Shown here: in pieces, positions 16,536 to 23,693 of the stretch
How positions within the stretch are numbered: position 1 is the stretch's first letter
Layout of the letters: each line of letters starts with the position of its first letter
Origin: Chryseobacterium oleae
Lineage (GTDB): Bacteria; Bacteroidota; Bacteroidia; Flavobacteriales; Weeksellaceae
Assembly: GCF_900115055.1 (NCBI RefSeq)
Contig: NZ_FOVD01000011.1
Location: 48,749-112,748, forward strand
Length of the DNA stretch: 64,000 nt
Direction of reading: 5' to 3'
Made by a program: the position numbers and the translations under genes
Notes under the pieces: generated by a model
The model's input: only the letters and a program-made list of their open reading frames with translations
Databases searched by the model: none
What the model was told of the DNA's origin: nothing

Positions 16536-16723
16536 CTTCTTTTTTTGCAAAAAATACTATTGTAGCGAGATTACATTTACAGTATACAGGACAAAATTAT
16601 CATTTTAATATTTTTTTTATAAGTAGTAAACTAGTAAATAAAACATATAAGCCATAAGAAGCAAAAGAATTCCTCTTTATGTTTATTTTCAGTTCTGGAA
16701 TGAATTCTTTCATATCATCCGAT

Positions 16724-17890
16724 ATGAAAACTTCGATTAACTTTAAAGTCGCTAAATCAGATTCAGAAGCTCATAACTTCAGACGAAAAACCTTTGATTA
16801 TATGCGAAAAGATTTAACGTCAAAGAATGAATATTGGTCAGAGGATAAACTTTCAGAAAGACTCCATAAAATAGAAAACTACTGTAAGGAAAAGTCTGGC
16901 AGGAAATTGCAAAAAAATGCAATGCCTATTCGTGAAGCAGTTGTTGTGATCAAGGAAAATACGACCATGCAGGATTTGCATAATCTTTCCAACAGATTTG
17001 AAGAAGAACTTAAAATAAGAATTTTTCAGATTGCTATCCATAAAGACGAGGGACACTTTAACAAGGAAACTAAAGAATGGAAACCAAATTATCACGCTCA
17101 TTTGGTTGCTGATTGGCAGGATTTGGAAACAGGAAAAACTTTAAAGCATCAATCCTTTCACTATTCAAAGATGCAGGATATTACAGCGCAATGTCTGGGA
17201 ATGGAAAGAGGAATTGAAGGTTCGAAAGGCAGGTTAGAAGCGGTAGAATTTAAGATTCGAAAAAAAGAAGGGGAGCTTTTGGCACTGGATGAAAAAATAA
17301 ATGCTGTAAAATCTGAGATCAGTTCCAAAAAGTTTGAAGATCTTATTGTGAAAGAAAGCGATTTCTTAGGGTTTAAGAAAATTAGAACAGATCAAACGCT
17401 TGATAACTATGAAAAAGTTTTTAAAACGTATAATGTTGAGCTCAGAAAAAATAAGCAGGAATTAGAAATCAAAAATAAGCTGATAACAGAACTTCAAATT
17501 AAAAATAACGATCTGAAAAAGGAAATATCAATTCTGAAAAATAAAATCACTAACGTTTTGTCTAATGTTAATTCTTACTCAGCTGAAAAGCAAAATTATT
17601 TGAGCTCAGTAAAAGATACATTAATAAAGGCATTGCAATTTCAAAAATTAAAGCAGCCGCACATTTTCAAAACAACCAAAGATAAACTGGCTGGAATTGT
17701 TAATGGTATTTGTGAAAAAGTATGTGAGGAAAATAAAATTCCATTTTCTGTATTTGAGGAGATTTTTAAAAATCCTGAAAATAGTCTTCAACTCATAAGT
17801 TTATTAAATTTTGGTGAAACACAGGTTAATTATGAATCAGAAAATATTGCTCAGCAACAGCGCCGGAAAAGACAATGTCGTCCCAAATAG
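16724..17890 (+). CDS. MobV-family (Mob_Pre) relaxase
   Basis: Nicks and carries the transferred strand at oriT during mobilization. 388 residues from the Met at 16,724, where the conserved SINFKVAKSDSEAHN begins; the upstream Met at 16,679 adds an unconserved 15 residues. The metal-binding histidine motif is visible as AIHKDEGHF followed by NYHAHLV. The rest (about 190-300) is a long coiled coil rich in Lys, Glu and Leu, usual for this family. It supports the view that 16-23.5 kb is a mobilizable element relying on a helper for its mating channel. Confidence 0.85.
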   Translation: MKTSINFKVAKSDSEAHNFRRKTFDYMRKDLTSKNEYWSEDKLSERLHKIENYCKEKSGRKLQKNAMPIREAVVVIKENTTMQDLHNLSNRFEEELKIRIFQIAIHKDEGHFNKETKEWKPNYHAHLVADWQDLETGKTLKHQSFHYSKMQDITAQCLGMERGIEGSKGRLEAVEFKIRKKEGELLALDEKINAVKSEISSKKFEDLIVKESDFLGFKKIRTDQTLDNYEKVFKTYNVELRKNKQELEIKNKLITELQIKNNDLKKEISILKNKITNVLSNVNSYSAEKQNYLSSVKDTLIKALQFQKLKQPHIFKTTKDKLAGIVNGICEKVCEENKIPFSVFEEIFKNPENSLQLISLLNFGETQVNYESENIAQQQRRKRQCRPK

Positions 17891-18308
17891 AACAGGCAAA
17901 AAATAATAAAAAGAAAGTGAAGGTATCGTTTCAGATTTTGAAAAAGACAAGTTCAAGTCCTGAAGGATATGCTAAAAAATCTCCACCTTTCAGGTTGTAT
18001 TTTTCATCATAAACTTGCTTTTTTAAAATCTTGCACAATGGAAAATGGACTTTCTTTTTTTTCTTTTTTTCTTTTGACAAATTATAAACAGCCATAAAGT
18101 GAAGGGAAGTCGTCCCAATTCTTTGGCATGCAAAGCTAAAAGACTATTTTTTCCTTGAAATTCATATAAACACCTTTTTTAATCCCAAATACTCATCTTA
18201 TTTAAAAAAATGTCCAAGAGTAATTTATATTTCCTTTGCATCAGACCAAATAAAGTCCTTAAGAGAAATTAGTGAAAGATAAATATTGCAATTTGTGAGG
18301 AATTAATA
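17891..18308. other. Gene-free stretch
   Basis: Low-complexity T-rich sequence (TTTTTTCTTTTTTTC near 18,055). I see no supportable gene, RNA or repeat here. Confidence 0.5.
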
Positions 18309-18653
18309 TTAGAGTGCTTCTATTTTCATGACTTCATTATGAATCACCTTGGTACCACTCTCGTTGAGAGTTTGCTTAATGGTAACTTTTATTTTATCAT
18401 ACTTGGGTGTTGGTAAGTCCAATAATTGAGAAATATTATCAAAATTGAAAGCATTTGCCAACAAAGTAATATGTCTAGTAGAATATTTATGTCGTTGAGT
18501 ATACGATTCAACATTTCCAACAAATGTTTTTGAAACTCCCATTAATAAACTTAGCTTTTCTTTGGTAATATTTTTTAATTTTCTCAAAGTTTTGATATGT
18601 TCTATTAGATCCAAGTCAAATTGAGTTGTTTCAAATTGAATAATCTTCTCCAT
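18309..18653 (-). CDS. XRE-family HTH regulator
   Basis: 114 residues. A helix-turn-helix of the Cro/CI type spans about 14-68 (LIEHIKTLRKLKNITKEKLSLLMGV, recognition helix near SKTFVGNVESY). The C-terminal 40 residues are unassigned. Eighteen bases upstream of its start is a perfect 16-bp palindrome (18,671-18,686) that overlaps a divergent promoter, so it probably controls itself and the rightward transcript toward the sigma-dCas12f genes. Confidence 0.75.
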   Translation of the reverse strand: MEKIIQFETTQFDLDLIEHIKTLRKLKNITKEKLSLLMGVSKTFVGNVESYTQRHKYSTRHITLLANAFNFDNISQLLDLPTPKYDKIKVTIKQTLNESGTKVIHNEVMKIEAL

Positions 18654-18670
18654 TTTTTTATTTTTTTATT

Positions 18671-18686
18671 ATCCAACATGTTGGAT
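18671..18686. promoter_or_regulatory. 16-bp palindromic operator
   Basis: ATCCAACATGTTGGAT is a perfect inverted repeat between the XRE gene and the divergent promoter. Its TTG (18,681-18,683) doubles as the -33 element, so a bound repressor would block the promoter. Confidence 0.6.
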
Positions 18687-18710
18687 ATTTAAATATTATT
18701 CTTATATTTG
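18681..18710 (+). promoter_or_regulatory. Bacteroidota-type promoter, rightward
   Basis: TTG at 18,681-18,683, 19 bases, then TATATTTG at 18,703-18,710; this fits TTG-N19-TAnnTTTG. It points toward the gene-free leader and the sigma-dCas12f operon about 770 bases away. No sizeable gene begins close behind it. Confidence 0.55.
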
Positions 18711-18730
18711 CTTTAGCGATTTGATAATTA

Positions 18731-18744
18731 TGCCAATTGGCATT
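18731..18744. promoter_or_regulatory. 14-bp palindrome
   Basis: ATGCCAATTGGCAT is a perfect inverted repeat just past the expected transcription start. It could be a second operator. Confidence 0.35.
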
Positions 18745-18825
18745 AATTGACGATGTTTTCTCAGCTCAAAACGACCAATTTCCAACTGAGATGACCGTGA
18801 TATCGCTCCATGTCTAAAAGTTCCC

Positions 18826-18833
18826 TAACTTTG
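18826..18833 (+). promoter_or_regulatory. -7 element of a candidate small RNA
   Basis: TAACTTTG matches the Bacteroidota -7 consensus exactly and is followed by C. A good -33 TTG is not seen at the usual distance. Confidence 0.4.
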
Positions 18834-18839
18834 CATACG

Positions 18840-18965
18840 GCATGAGAGCGGTTCTCACGTTAATTTGTGGTTGGAACTTATAAGTCTTAGGATTTACAAG
18901 TTGGGTTGGTCGCCCATGAGCCCAAAACGTGTGACCGCTCCTTGCTTTTTACAAGGAAATTTTTC
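18840..18965 (+). ncRNA. Candidate structured small RNA
   Basis: About 125 bases with no good coding frame. A closing stem (GAGCGGT at 18,846 with ACCGCTC at 18,934) encloses an ACTTATAAGT palindrome and a TTGGGTT/AGCCCAA hairpin (18,901-18,925). A CCTTG/CAAGG hairpin and a T5 run (18,940-18,964) end it like a terminator. It begins seven bases after a consensus -7 box. I do not recognise the family. Confidence 0.45.
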
Positions 18966-19322
18966 ATACAGAAAATATCGTTCTATACCAACATTTAAAA
19001 TAGTTAATATGAGAACGAAATTATCCAACATTCCAATTAAGGAACCACCGGCAGGTTAATCTACCATTTTTAATAAAAAGATCATCAGCTCTAATCCTAA
19101 CATTAAAGTGAGGTAGGTTTCAACATGAATTTATAAATACCCCAGCTCCTAAAGTCGGTTATCTTTTAAACTCTCACCTTAAAAGTAGTATTTTGTGCTA
19201 CAACTACCAAATTTTGATGCTGTAAAGGTAAAAGAATAGGGGGTGTAGAGCTGTTTTTTAGGTAAAAAAAATACTGATATCAATCAAGATGTCCAAGCCT
19301 AAGAAAGAACTTACTATCCCTA
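18966..19322. other. Gene-free leader upstream of the sigma-dCas12f operon
   Basis: No convincing gene. It contains a possible long-range pairing (AAAGTGAG near 19,105 with CTCACCTT near 19,178). A short frame from 19,289 reads MSKPKKELTIPNG and stops one frame away from the next small gene. Confidence 0.4.
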
Positions 19323-19463
19323 ATGGGTAGAGAAAAGCAACTAGTATATGAGATTAAAAACTTAGAACCAAACAAATTTTTGGCAATAGTACATAAAATC
19401 TCTAAAGCTCAGTATATCACAATAGAAAATTTGTATATCAGATTGAAATCCTTCCAGCAATAA
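19323..19463 (+). CDS. Possible 46-residue basic protein before the sigma gene
   Basis: MGREKQLVYEIKNLEPNKF and on to LYIRLKSFQQ; basic and helix-rich. It ends 20 bases before the sigma-factor start. If one base were inserted near 19,330 it would join MSKPKKELTIPNG upstream, giving about 58 residues. It could be a small regulator or a remnant; the coding call rests only on the open frame and its composition. Confidence 0.35.
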   Translation: MGREKQLVYEIKNLEPNKFLAIVHKISKAQYITIENLYIRLKSFQQ

Positions 19464-19483
19464 TTTAGCTAAAATATACTGCT

Positions 19484-20365
19484 ATGAAAAGAACAGACTC
19501 TTTGCCCCGTGTATTGAATGATAACCAGCTTTATGAACTGCTGAAAAAAGGCAATCCGACCTCTTTAGAACATATTCATTTACGATACAAAAGACTCCTT
19601 TTCTGGCTCGGTAAACAAATGATTGAAGATGATTTTGTAGTGGATACGCTTGTACAGGATGTCTTCCTCAAATTGTGGCTACACCGTGATTCCATTGAAA
19701 CTCCTAATCATATTGTTTGTTTTTTACGGTTTGTTTTGAAAAGAGACTGTATCTCATATTTCAATGCTCCAAAAAACAAATTTACCCGTTTAATTGATTC
19801 CCTTGAACGTTTTGAGAATTATCAGGATTACCTTGTTGGTTATGATCCTCTGCAAGATAAAGAACATCTTCTTCGTCAGGAATCTGATCAAAAAGATTTT
19901 GATGAAGTTAAAAAGGTTGTAAATGTGCTCACTCCCAAAAGAAGAAACCTGATCAGACTTTGCCTTGAATATGGTTTTCAGTACAAAGCAATCGCAGAAG
20001 CAATGGGAAGCAGCATAAAAGATACAAGCAATGAAGTAAACAGAGCTATAGATGACCTTCGGAAAATCATTAAAGGAAGTTCTTTTGAACAGCCACAGAA
20101 GAAAGCTGATAATAACGAAGAAAAACCAGATAAACTCAGTAACCTACAGCTCGAGATATTAAAAAGAAGGTTTGAACAAAAATCGTCTTTCACGGTTATT
20201 GCACGGCAACTCAAACTGCCTGAAAAGGAAGTTCACCGGGAATTTATAGATGCTTATCAATTTCTACAAAATCGAAATACCTCTCAAATCTCTTTTAGAA
20301 ATGGAAAAATCAACGATTACACTTACCCGAAAAATTCAGATGCTGATCGACGTTCCTTCCAATGA
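19484..20365 (+). CDS. ECF-type sigma factor with an extra C-terminal HTH, paired with dCas12f
   Basis: Directs RNA polymerase to start transcription. 293 residues. The sigma-2 region is at about 15-92, with LVQDVFLKLWLHRDSI as the core-binding helix. Sigma-4 is at about 141-196, with an HTH at YKAIAEAMGSSIKDTSNEVNRA. A Lys/Glu linker follows, then a second HTH-like segment at about 218-265 (SFTVIARQLKLPEKEVHREF) that ordinary ECF factors lack. No anti-sigma gene is adjacent. The last 22 codons overlap the start of the TnpB/Cas12f-like gene, so the two are translationally coupled. I infer that the Cas12f-like protein and its RNA position this factor on DNA, replacing normal promoter recognition. 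Confidence 0.8.
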   Translation: MKRTDSLPRVLNDNQLYELLKKGNPTSLEHIHLRYKRLLFWLGKQMIEDDFVVDTLVQDVFLKLWLHRDSIETPNHIVCFLRFVLKRDCISYFNAPKNKFTRLIDSLERFENYQDYLVGYDPLQDKEHLLRQESDQKDFDEVKKVVNVLTPKRRNLIRLCLEYGFQYKAIAEAMGSSIKDTSNEVNRAIDDLRKIIKGSSFEQPQKKADNNEEKPDKLSNLQLEILKRRFEQKSSFTVIARQLKLPEKEVHREFIDAYQFLQNRNTSQISFRNGKINDYTYPKNSDADRRSFQ

Positions 20366-21395
20366 AAAAAACGAAATGTGGGAAAAGCTCTATCGTTATC
20401 AGAATAGGTGTTTTCGAGCGGCTAATTTAATTGTTTCCCATCTGTATGTTCAGGAAATGATTAAAGATTTCTTTTACTTCACCGAAGAAATCCAATATAA
20501 GCTTGTCGATGCAACCAAAGATCACATGGGAATATTTACACGTTCTAAAACAAACACAACGGCACGCATGGTATTTGACCGTTTCAAAGGAGAAATTCCT
20601 ACCGATATTCTGGGAAGCCTGAATAATTCGATTCAATCAACCTTTTCTAAAAATAAAGTCCACTACTGGCAGGGAACAAAATCGCTGAGAAATTTTAAAA
20701 AAGACATTCCCATTCCGCTTCCAGTTAAATGCATCAGCAAAATGAAGTACGATTACCAAAAGAAAGCGTTTTGCTTCAACATGTTTGCGATTCCAGTTAA
20801 AACGTATTTAGGCAAAGACTTCTCTGATAAGCGATTGATCATGGAACGCCTTTTAAAAGGAGAGATAAAGCTTTGCACATCACAGATACAGCTAAAAGCT
20901 GGGAAGATCTATTGGCTTGCAGTATTTGAATTTGAAAAAGAAGAGCACCTTTTACAACCCGAAATCATCGCTGAAGCTTCCCTGTCTTTGGAACATCCCA
21001 TAGTAGCAAAAATTGGTAATGTGCGAATTAATATCGGCTCAAAAGAGGAGTTTTTGTACCGCAGGCTTGCCATTCAGGCAAGTCAAAAAAGGATTCAAAC
21101 CGGCATTGCTTATGCCCGTTCAGGAAAAGGAGCCAAACGGAAACAAAAGGCACTTTATAAAACAGAGAATTTGGAAAGCAGGTATGTAAGTCACCGGCTT
21201 CATGTATATAGTCGGAAGCTTATCGATTTCTGCATCCAGCAACAGGCGGGCACACTTATTCTTAAAAATCAGGAAGACAAAATAGGAATTGCAAAAGAAC
21301 AAGAATTTGTGCTTCGCAACTGGAGTTATTATGAATTGCAGACCAAAATAAAATACAAAGCCGAAAAAGCTGGTATCGAATTAATCATCGGATAG
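20301..21395 (+). CDS. Nuclease-dead TnpB/Cas12f-like RNA-guided DNA-binding protein (dCas12f)
   Basis: 364 residues from the Met at 20,301; the upstream open codons lie inside the sigma gene. The C-terminal third aligns with the TnpB/Cas12f RuvC domain. EASLSLEHPIV (225-235) sits where VDLGIKVPAV is usual, so the first catalytic Asp is Ser227. TLILKNQED (318-326) sits where the EDL motif is usual, so Glu is Lys322. WSYYELQTKIKYKAEKAGIEL (341-361) is a strong family match. The protein then stops, without the CxxC zinc ribbon or the third Asp. All cutting residues are therefore gone while the RNA/DNA-binding body remains. It overlaps the sigma gene by 65 bases, and a guide-like RNA follows. 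I infer RNA-guided binding that brings the sigma factor to a target. Confidence 0.85.
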   Translation: MEKSTITLTRKIQMLIDVPSNEKNEMWEKLYRYQNRCFRAANLIVSHLYVQEMIKDFFYFTEEIQYKLVDATKDHMGIFTRSKTNTTARMVFDRFKGEIPTDILGSLNNSIQSTFSKNKVHYWQGTKSLRNFKKDIPIPLPVKCISKMKYDYQKKAFCFNMFAIPVKTYLGKDFSDKRLIMERLLKGEIKLCTSQIQLKAGKIYWLAVFEFEKEEHLLQPEIIAEASLSLEHPIVAKIGNVRINIGSKEEFLYRRLAIQASQKRIQTGIAYARSGKGAKRKQKALYKTENLESRYVSHRLHVYSRKLIDFCIQQQAGTLILKNQEDKIGIAKEQEFVLRNWSYYELQTKIKYKAEKAGIELIIG

Positions 21396-21506
21396 CTAAA
21401 AAAAATAACGAGGGTGCTTGTACACCCATAGGGTGAGGTTATGGACACTCACTAAATACTCTAGTAGTATATACAACGGCGTGGGCTTTTTTATATATAT
21501 AATATG
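21396..21506 (+). ncRNA. Candidate guide RNA scaffold and guide for dCas12f
   Basis: Directly after the dCas12f stop lie three hairpins: GGGTG/CACCC (21,412-21,427), GTGAG/CTCAC (21,433-21,452) and ATACT/AGTAT (21,456-21,470). They are followed by ATACAAC (21,471-21,477), resembling the ...CAAC end of known Cas12f repeats. The guide would begin at 21,478 with GGCGTGGGCTTTTTTATATA. The T6 run at 21,487-21,492 could either be part of the guide or stop transcription, leaving a guide of about 9-15 bases. No repeat copy follows, so this is a single-guide unit rather than a CRISPR array. Boundaries are inferred. Confidence 0.6.
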
Positions 21507-21833
21507 GAACAGAAATACATGAAGGAAGAAACATAAAAACGCTTTAGAAAAATGTTTTGAATAAAGCAAGAGGCTTTAGCGCTTGATTCAGGTGATGACT
21601 GCAATCAGAAGAAATTTCTTTGCTCGAAAAAGGAGGAGATTGATGAAGATATCTTCATGACTATATATGGATAACAATCCAATTGAAATGTACATAAGCT
21701 GAATCCTCCAATTCTTTTGTGGGCGGAAATACTAGCTTTAAAATAAAGCCATTAAAAGCCATAGACATTCCTTCATAGCCGAATAAAATTATTATTCAAT
21801 TTCGCTAATAATTTTATTTGAAATTTGTACGGG
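21507..21833. other. Gene-free stretch after the guide RNA
   Basis: Only very short open frames (for example MEQKYMKEET from 21,504). An AATAAAATTATTATT/AATAATTTTATTT partial inverted repeat lies near 21,782-21,820. Nothing firmer is seen. Confidence 0.4.
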
Positions 21834-21995
21834 GTGCTGGAGGACAAGAAAATAAAAAAAATACCTATTGAGGAAGTGATGGAATTCTTTCAAAACGAAG
21901 GCATGGAAATAACTGAGGAAGAGGCAGAATTGATCATGGAATTTCTGTACACTCTTACCTTGTCTGTTATTAGACAGTACTTCGGTTCTGAATAA
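21834..21995 (+). CDS. Small helical protein next to the recombinase
   Basis: 53 residues from GTG at 21,834 (38 from ATG at 21,879): IPIEEVMEFFQNEGMEI, TEEEAELIMEFLYTLTLS, VIRQYFGSE. Short acidic helical proteins of this pattern are often found just upstream of recombinases in Bacteroidota elements (from memory). It ends 36 bases before the recombinase and is probably co-transcribed. Confidence 0.55.
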   Translation: MLEDKKIKKIPIEEVMEFFQNEGMEITEEEAELIMEFLYTLTLSVIRQYFGSE

Positions 21996-22031
21996 TGTAT
22001 TTCTAAAGCTGTCCTCTAATATTTACTAAAC

Positions 22032-23693
22032 ATGAAAATTATGAAGGTAGCAGATTTATACATCCGTGTTTCTACTGATGAACAGGCAGACAAAGGATAT
22101 TCACAAAGAGATCAGGAAGATCGTTTAAAAAGATATTGTTCATCTAACAATATCTCTATTGGACAAATAATCTACGAAGACCATTCCGCAAAATCATTTA
22201 ACCGCCCGGGATGGATAAGACTTTTAACTACACTGAAAAAGAAAAGTTGTAAGACAAACCTTATTCTATTTACTAAATGGGATCGTTTCAGTAGGAATGC
22301 AGGGGATGCTTATCAGATGATAAGCATCCTTTCTAAATTAGGAATAGAGATACAGGCCGTTGAACAGCCGCTTGACCTTTCTATTCCTGAAAATAAAATG
22401 ATGCTTGCTATTTATTTGGCGGCACCTGAAGTAGAAAACGACAGAAGGGCACTCAATGTTTTCTACGGAATGCGCAGGGCAAGGAAAGAAGGGCGAGTGA
22501 TGGGAAAAGCGCCATTTGGGTATGCCAATAAGAGCTTTGAAAACGGACAAAAGTATATTGCGTTACAGGAACCCGAAGCTTCTGCCATGAAGTGGGCTTT
22601 TAATGAGATTGCAAAAGGTATTCTGGCCTGTAACCAGATAAGAGAAGAGCTTAATAAATCAACAAGCAAAAAAATAAGCAGAACTTCATTTCATATTGCC
22701 ATTCGAAATCCTGTGTATTATGGAAAAGTATTCTTAGGAAAGCACAAAGATGAGGATGCCTGTTTGGTAGAAGGCCAGCATGAGCCCCTTATTAGCGAAG
22801 AGCTATTCCATAGGGTTCAGGATGTGTTGGATGGGAAAAAGAGAAAAGAACGTCCCAATACTAAGATCTTATCCGATGAAAACTTTCCCTTAAGAGGGTT
22901 TCTGACATGTCCGAAGTGTGGTAATAATATTACCGGAAGTGCATCTAAAGGAAGAAAAAACAGGTACTATTATTATCATTGTAATGCAACATGTGGATTT
23001 CGTCACAGAGCAGAAATCGTTAACCGTATTTTTGAGGATGGATTGAAACAATTGGAAATGAAGGAACCTGCCAAAAGGATTCTCAAAAAGATGTTTCTGG
23101 ATAATTATGAGAAATACATTAAAACTCCCAAAAATGAAAGGAAGAGCATCCTAAACGAGATTGATAAACTTAATGCGAGGTTATCCGTTGCTAGAAACAA
23201 ACTGCTTTCCGAGATAATTGACGATGAGGAATACCTTGAAATCAGGAAAGAATGCAGGGAGAAAATAGAGAAATTAGAAGCACAATTCAAGGAAGAACCT
23301 GAAGCTAAAGTCAATATTCCTAAACTTATCGAACAGGCACTAGAAATCCTGACAAACATCTGGAAACTTTATTCAGAAGGAGGGATTGCCGTAAAACGGG
23401 CAATTATTGGTTCGATTTTCCCTGAAAAACTTGAATTTGACGGAAAAGAGTATCGAACCACCAGAATGAACTCTATTGCTCACTATATCTTTCAGATTAA
23501 GAGTGGTTTACCACAAAATGAAAACAGGAGAAATGATAAGACTAATCATTTCTCCTGTTATGTAGACCCACAGGGATTCGAACCCCAACTGATGGTACCA
23601 AAAACCAGAGTGCTACCGTTACACCATGGGTCTGTTTTATTTTGGTGGTGCAAATTTACAATTTTTTTCTTTACAGGCAAGAATCTCCCGTAA
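22032..23693 (+). CDS. Large serine recombinase (integrase of the element)
   Basis: Catalyses integration and excision. 553 residues. The resolvase domain is at about 4-150, with the active Ser in YIRVSTDEQ (Ser14) and FTKWDRFSRN. A recombinase domain follows (GRVMGKAPFGYANKS, about 158 on), then a zinc-ribbon domain with CPKCGN and CNATC near 297-320, and a coiled coil at about 360-430. The last 40 codons read antisense through the hairpin at 23,523 and the whole tRNA-Gln gene (CYVDPQGFEP...), ending in its promoter. So the C-terminus depends on the integration site. This marks the right end of the element at the 3' end of tRNA-Gln. Confidence 0.85.
   Translation: MKIMKVADLYIRVSTDEQADKGYSQRDQEDRLKRYCSSNNISIGQIIYEDHSAKSFNRPGWIRLLTTLKKKSCKTNLILFTKWDRFSRNAGDAYQMISILSKLGIEIQAVEQPLDLSIPENKMMLAIYLAAPEVENDRRALNVFYGMRRARKEGRVMGKAPFGYANKSFENGQKYIALQEPEASAMKWAFNEIAKGILACNQIREELNKSTSKKISRTSFHIAIRNPVYYGKVFLGKHKDEDACLVEGQHEPLISEELFHRVQDVLDGKKRKERPNTKILSDENFPLRGFLTCPKCGNNITGSASKGRKNRYYYYHCNATCGFRHRAEIVNRIFEDGLKQLEMKEPAKRILKKMFLDNYEKYIKTPKNERKSILNEIDKLNARLSVARNKLLSEIIDDEEYLEIRKECREKIEKLEAQFKEEPEAKVNIPKLIEQALEILTNIWKLYSEGGIAVKRAIIGSIFPEKLEFDGKEYRTTRMNSIAHYIFQIKSGLPQNENRRNDKTNHFSCYVDPQGFEPQLMVPKTRVLPLHHGSVLFWWCKFTIFFFTGKNLP
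23523..23559 (-). terminator. Terminator of the first tRNA-Gln, inside the recombinase frame
   Basis: AACAGGAGAAATGAT and its exact complement form a 15-bp stem with a 7-base loop, right at the tRNA 3' side. It also lies within the coding frame of the recombinase on the other strand. Confidence 0.7.
23563..23633 (-). tRNA. tRNA-Gln (TTG), copy 1
   Basis: 71 bases. Acceptor arms AGACCCA and TGGGTCT, T-loop GGTTCGAATCC, anticodon loop TTTTGGT giving anticodon TTG. CCA is not encoded. The sequence is identical to the copy at 24,178. It abuts the serine recombinase on its 3' side, making its 3' end the likely attachment site. Confidence 0.9.
23651..23680 (-). promoter_or_regulatory. Promoter of tRNA-Gln copy 1
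   Basis: On the minus strand TTG, 19 bases, TAAATTTG; the -7 box is 18 bases from the tRNA 5' end. The recombinase frame ends inside this promoter. Confidence 0.7.

Noticed and set aside
18865..19059. 64-residue open frame on the plus strand
   Set aside because: It crosses the structured RNA and its terminator, and its composition is not protein-like.
21396..21995. CRISPR array after the Cas12f-like gene
   Set aside because: No direct repeat of the scaffold or any 20-40 base unit is seen; only a single guide unit fits.
22586..22600. Match of 10 bases (GTGGGCTTTT) to the putative dCas12f guide inside the recombinase gene
   Set aside because: The guide's first bases (GGC) do not match, and the site is inside a coding region; chance is likely.
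23563..23693. Conserved-looking C-terminal CYVDPQGFEP of the recombinase as a protein motif
   Set aside because: It is the antisense translation of tRNA-Gln, so its conservation reflects the tRNA.
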